From: Bacillus pseudomycoides DSM 12442
GTDB taxonomy: Bacteria > Bacillota > Bacilli > Bacillales > Bacillaceae_G
Assembly (NCBI RefSeq): GCF_000161455.1
Contig: NZ_CM000745.1
Coordinates: forward strand, 5,401,210 to 5,415,287
Reading direction: 5' to 3'
Length of the DNA: 14,078 bases
Of the stretch, positions 13,635-14,078 are shown in pieces. Position 1 is the stretch's first letter; each line of letters opens with the position of its first letter. The translations under genes were made by a program, and so were the position numbers. The notes below the pieces were generated by a model that was not told the DNA's origin, made no database searches, and worked only from the letters and a program-made list of their open reading frames with translations.

Positions 13635-13940
13635 TTATACTGCTAAATTACTTTCATTTAATACCTGAAACAGCTTATCCTGAGTATCTTTTTTGTTCAT
13701 TTGTTTGGTTCTATATGATTCATTTCTTGTTAGGGGAGAAGTTGTCAATGTCATGTTATATTGATGCATCTCTTCATTTAACTCTGTTGTTGGTTCCCAA
13801 AGTTGCACATACAGCAAGAAAAAATGTGTTTCTTTTGAATCTAATTCATTATCTATTTCAGTCATTTCTAGAAATTTAGTTGTGAATGTTGTTAATTTCA
13901 TATCTACAAAATCATTCTTGCTTACCAATAACTTACTCAA
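13635..13940 (-). CDS. Hypothetical protein, possibly 5'-truncated by an insertion element
   Basis: 101 residues from a TTG at 13940 with only a weak AGAAG ahead of it. The frame stays open upstream into the adjacent insertion-element end (S-S-Q-K-L-L) before a stop, which suggests the original start was lost when the element inserted. The sequence (LVSKNDFVDMKLTTFTTKFL, THFFLLYVQLWEPTTELNEE, MTLTTSPLTRNESYRTKQMN) is of mixed alpha/beta character with no transmembrane segment or recognised motif. It is preferred over the opposite-strand frame 13601-13879, which lacks a ribosome site and is hydrophobic without order. The L-V-S-K-N-D-F string also occurs in TubZ, probably by chance. Confidence 0.4.
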   Translation of the reverse strand: MSKLLVSKNDFVDMKLTTFTTKFLEMTEIDNELDSKETHFFLLYVQLWEPTTELNEEMHQYNMTLTTSPLTRNESYRTKQMNKKDTQDKLFQVLNESNLAV

Positions 13941-13948
13941 TAACTTCT

Positions 13949-14078
13949 GTGAACTACCCGCTACTTAACGTCCTTACGGACTGTTTGAAGTGGGGGCTTC
14001 TTGAGAACTAGATACTCTTATTAGCTATCTATCTTTACCAAGCTAGGTCTTTTTTATTTATCTTTTTCCGACAGAAGG
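13949..14078 (-). mobile_element. Probable right end of an IS200/IS605-type (tnpB) element with guide-RNA-like hairpin
   Basis: Read on the minus strand, the sequence CAAGAAGCCCCCACTTCAAA (14003-13984) is followed by a nested hairpin: ACTT, AAC, GTCC, loop GTAA, GGAC, GTT, AAGT (about 13990 to 13964), then GCGGGTAGTTCAC ending at 13949. The E-A-P-T-S coding-like GAAGCCCCCACTTCAA motif and the terminal GGTAGTTCAC are what I recall at the 3' end of tnpB-type elements, where the hairpin is both the transposon right end and the scaffold of the TnpB guide RNA. No intact TnpB C-terminus is readable in the last 70 bases, so tnpB must lie beyond the window or be decayed. Such elements leave no target duplication. 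Confidence 0.55.

Noticed and set aside
13601..13879. 92-residue plus-strand open frame opposite the hypothetical gene
   Set aside because: No ribosome site and irregular Leu/Cys/His-rich composition typical of an antisense shadow.
13900..13940. Duplication of part of tubZ (shared L-V-S-K-N-D-F and similar bases)
   Set aside because: Similarity stops after seven residues apart from a loose T-F-x-x-K; the following residues do not match TubZ, so chance is more likely.

Overview
The window looks like part of a large, low-GC plasmid of the Bacillus cereus group. Two modules support this. One is a TubR/TubZ (type III, tubulin-like) segregation and replication locus of the pBtoxis/pXO1 kind, accompanied by a TubY-like regulator. 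The other is a Gram-positive conjugation module containing a MobP2/MobL-type relaxase, VirB8-, CwlT- and VirB4-like genes. No chromosomal housekeeping gene, rRNA or tRNA is visible.

Left part (1-7618, all on the minus strand): the transfer module. Read in transcription order from right to left it contains: a Gly/Ser/Pro-rich hydrophilic tail that may be the end of a VirB6-like protein, a small two-helix membrane protein, a frame-broken VirB4-N-terminal-like gene, a VirB4-like ATPase, the remnant of a group II intron, the NlpC/P60 half of a peptidoglycan hydrolase, a VirB8/TcpC-like protein, a coiled-coil membrane protein, a likely oriT, a ribbon-helix-helix-like protein, and the start of the relaxase. 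The module is decaying. The VirB4-like gene has two in-frame TAA stops and no C-terminus. The intron has lost its 5' half in a deletion that fused it to VirB4. The hydrolase has lost its N-terminal exon. The gene before VirB4 needs a frameshift inside a run of A's. The relaxase, RHH gene and oriT-like repeats look intact, so mobilisation in trans is more plausible than self-transfer.

Middle (7620-10460): a junction zone holding one probable plus-strand gene for a 56-residue membrane protein and a broken zinc-knuckle-like gene, followed by about 2.2 kb of very AT-rich DNA without credible genes. This AT-rich stretch is organised. It carries three copies of a roughly 100-bp composite repeat whose inverted arms are always exactly 25 bp apart although the 25-bp spacers differ, plus a strong 13-bp-arm hairpin and a repeated 13-mer resembling a DnaA box. 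It is a candidate origin or regulatory region.

Right part (10463-13600): tubY (plus strand) converges on tubZ (minus strand) with one perfect bidirectional terminator covering both stop codons. tubR lies directly upstream of tubZ. Upstream of tubR is a repeat-dense AT region that is the likely tubC centromere and the tubRZ promoter/operator. At the right edge a probable truncated hypothetical gene abuts what appears to be the right end of an IS200/IS605-type (tnpB-type) element with its guide-RNA-like hairpin.

Most of the supplied open frames on the strand opposite these genes are shadows. Family names come from sequence memory and motif reading only; no database search was possible.
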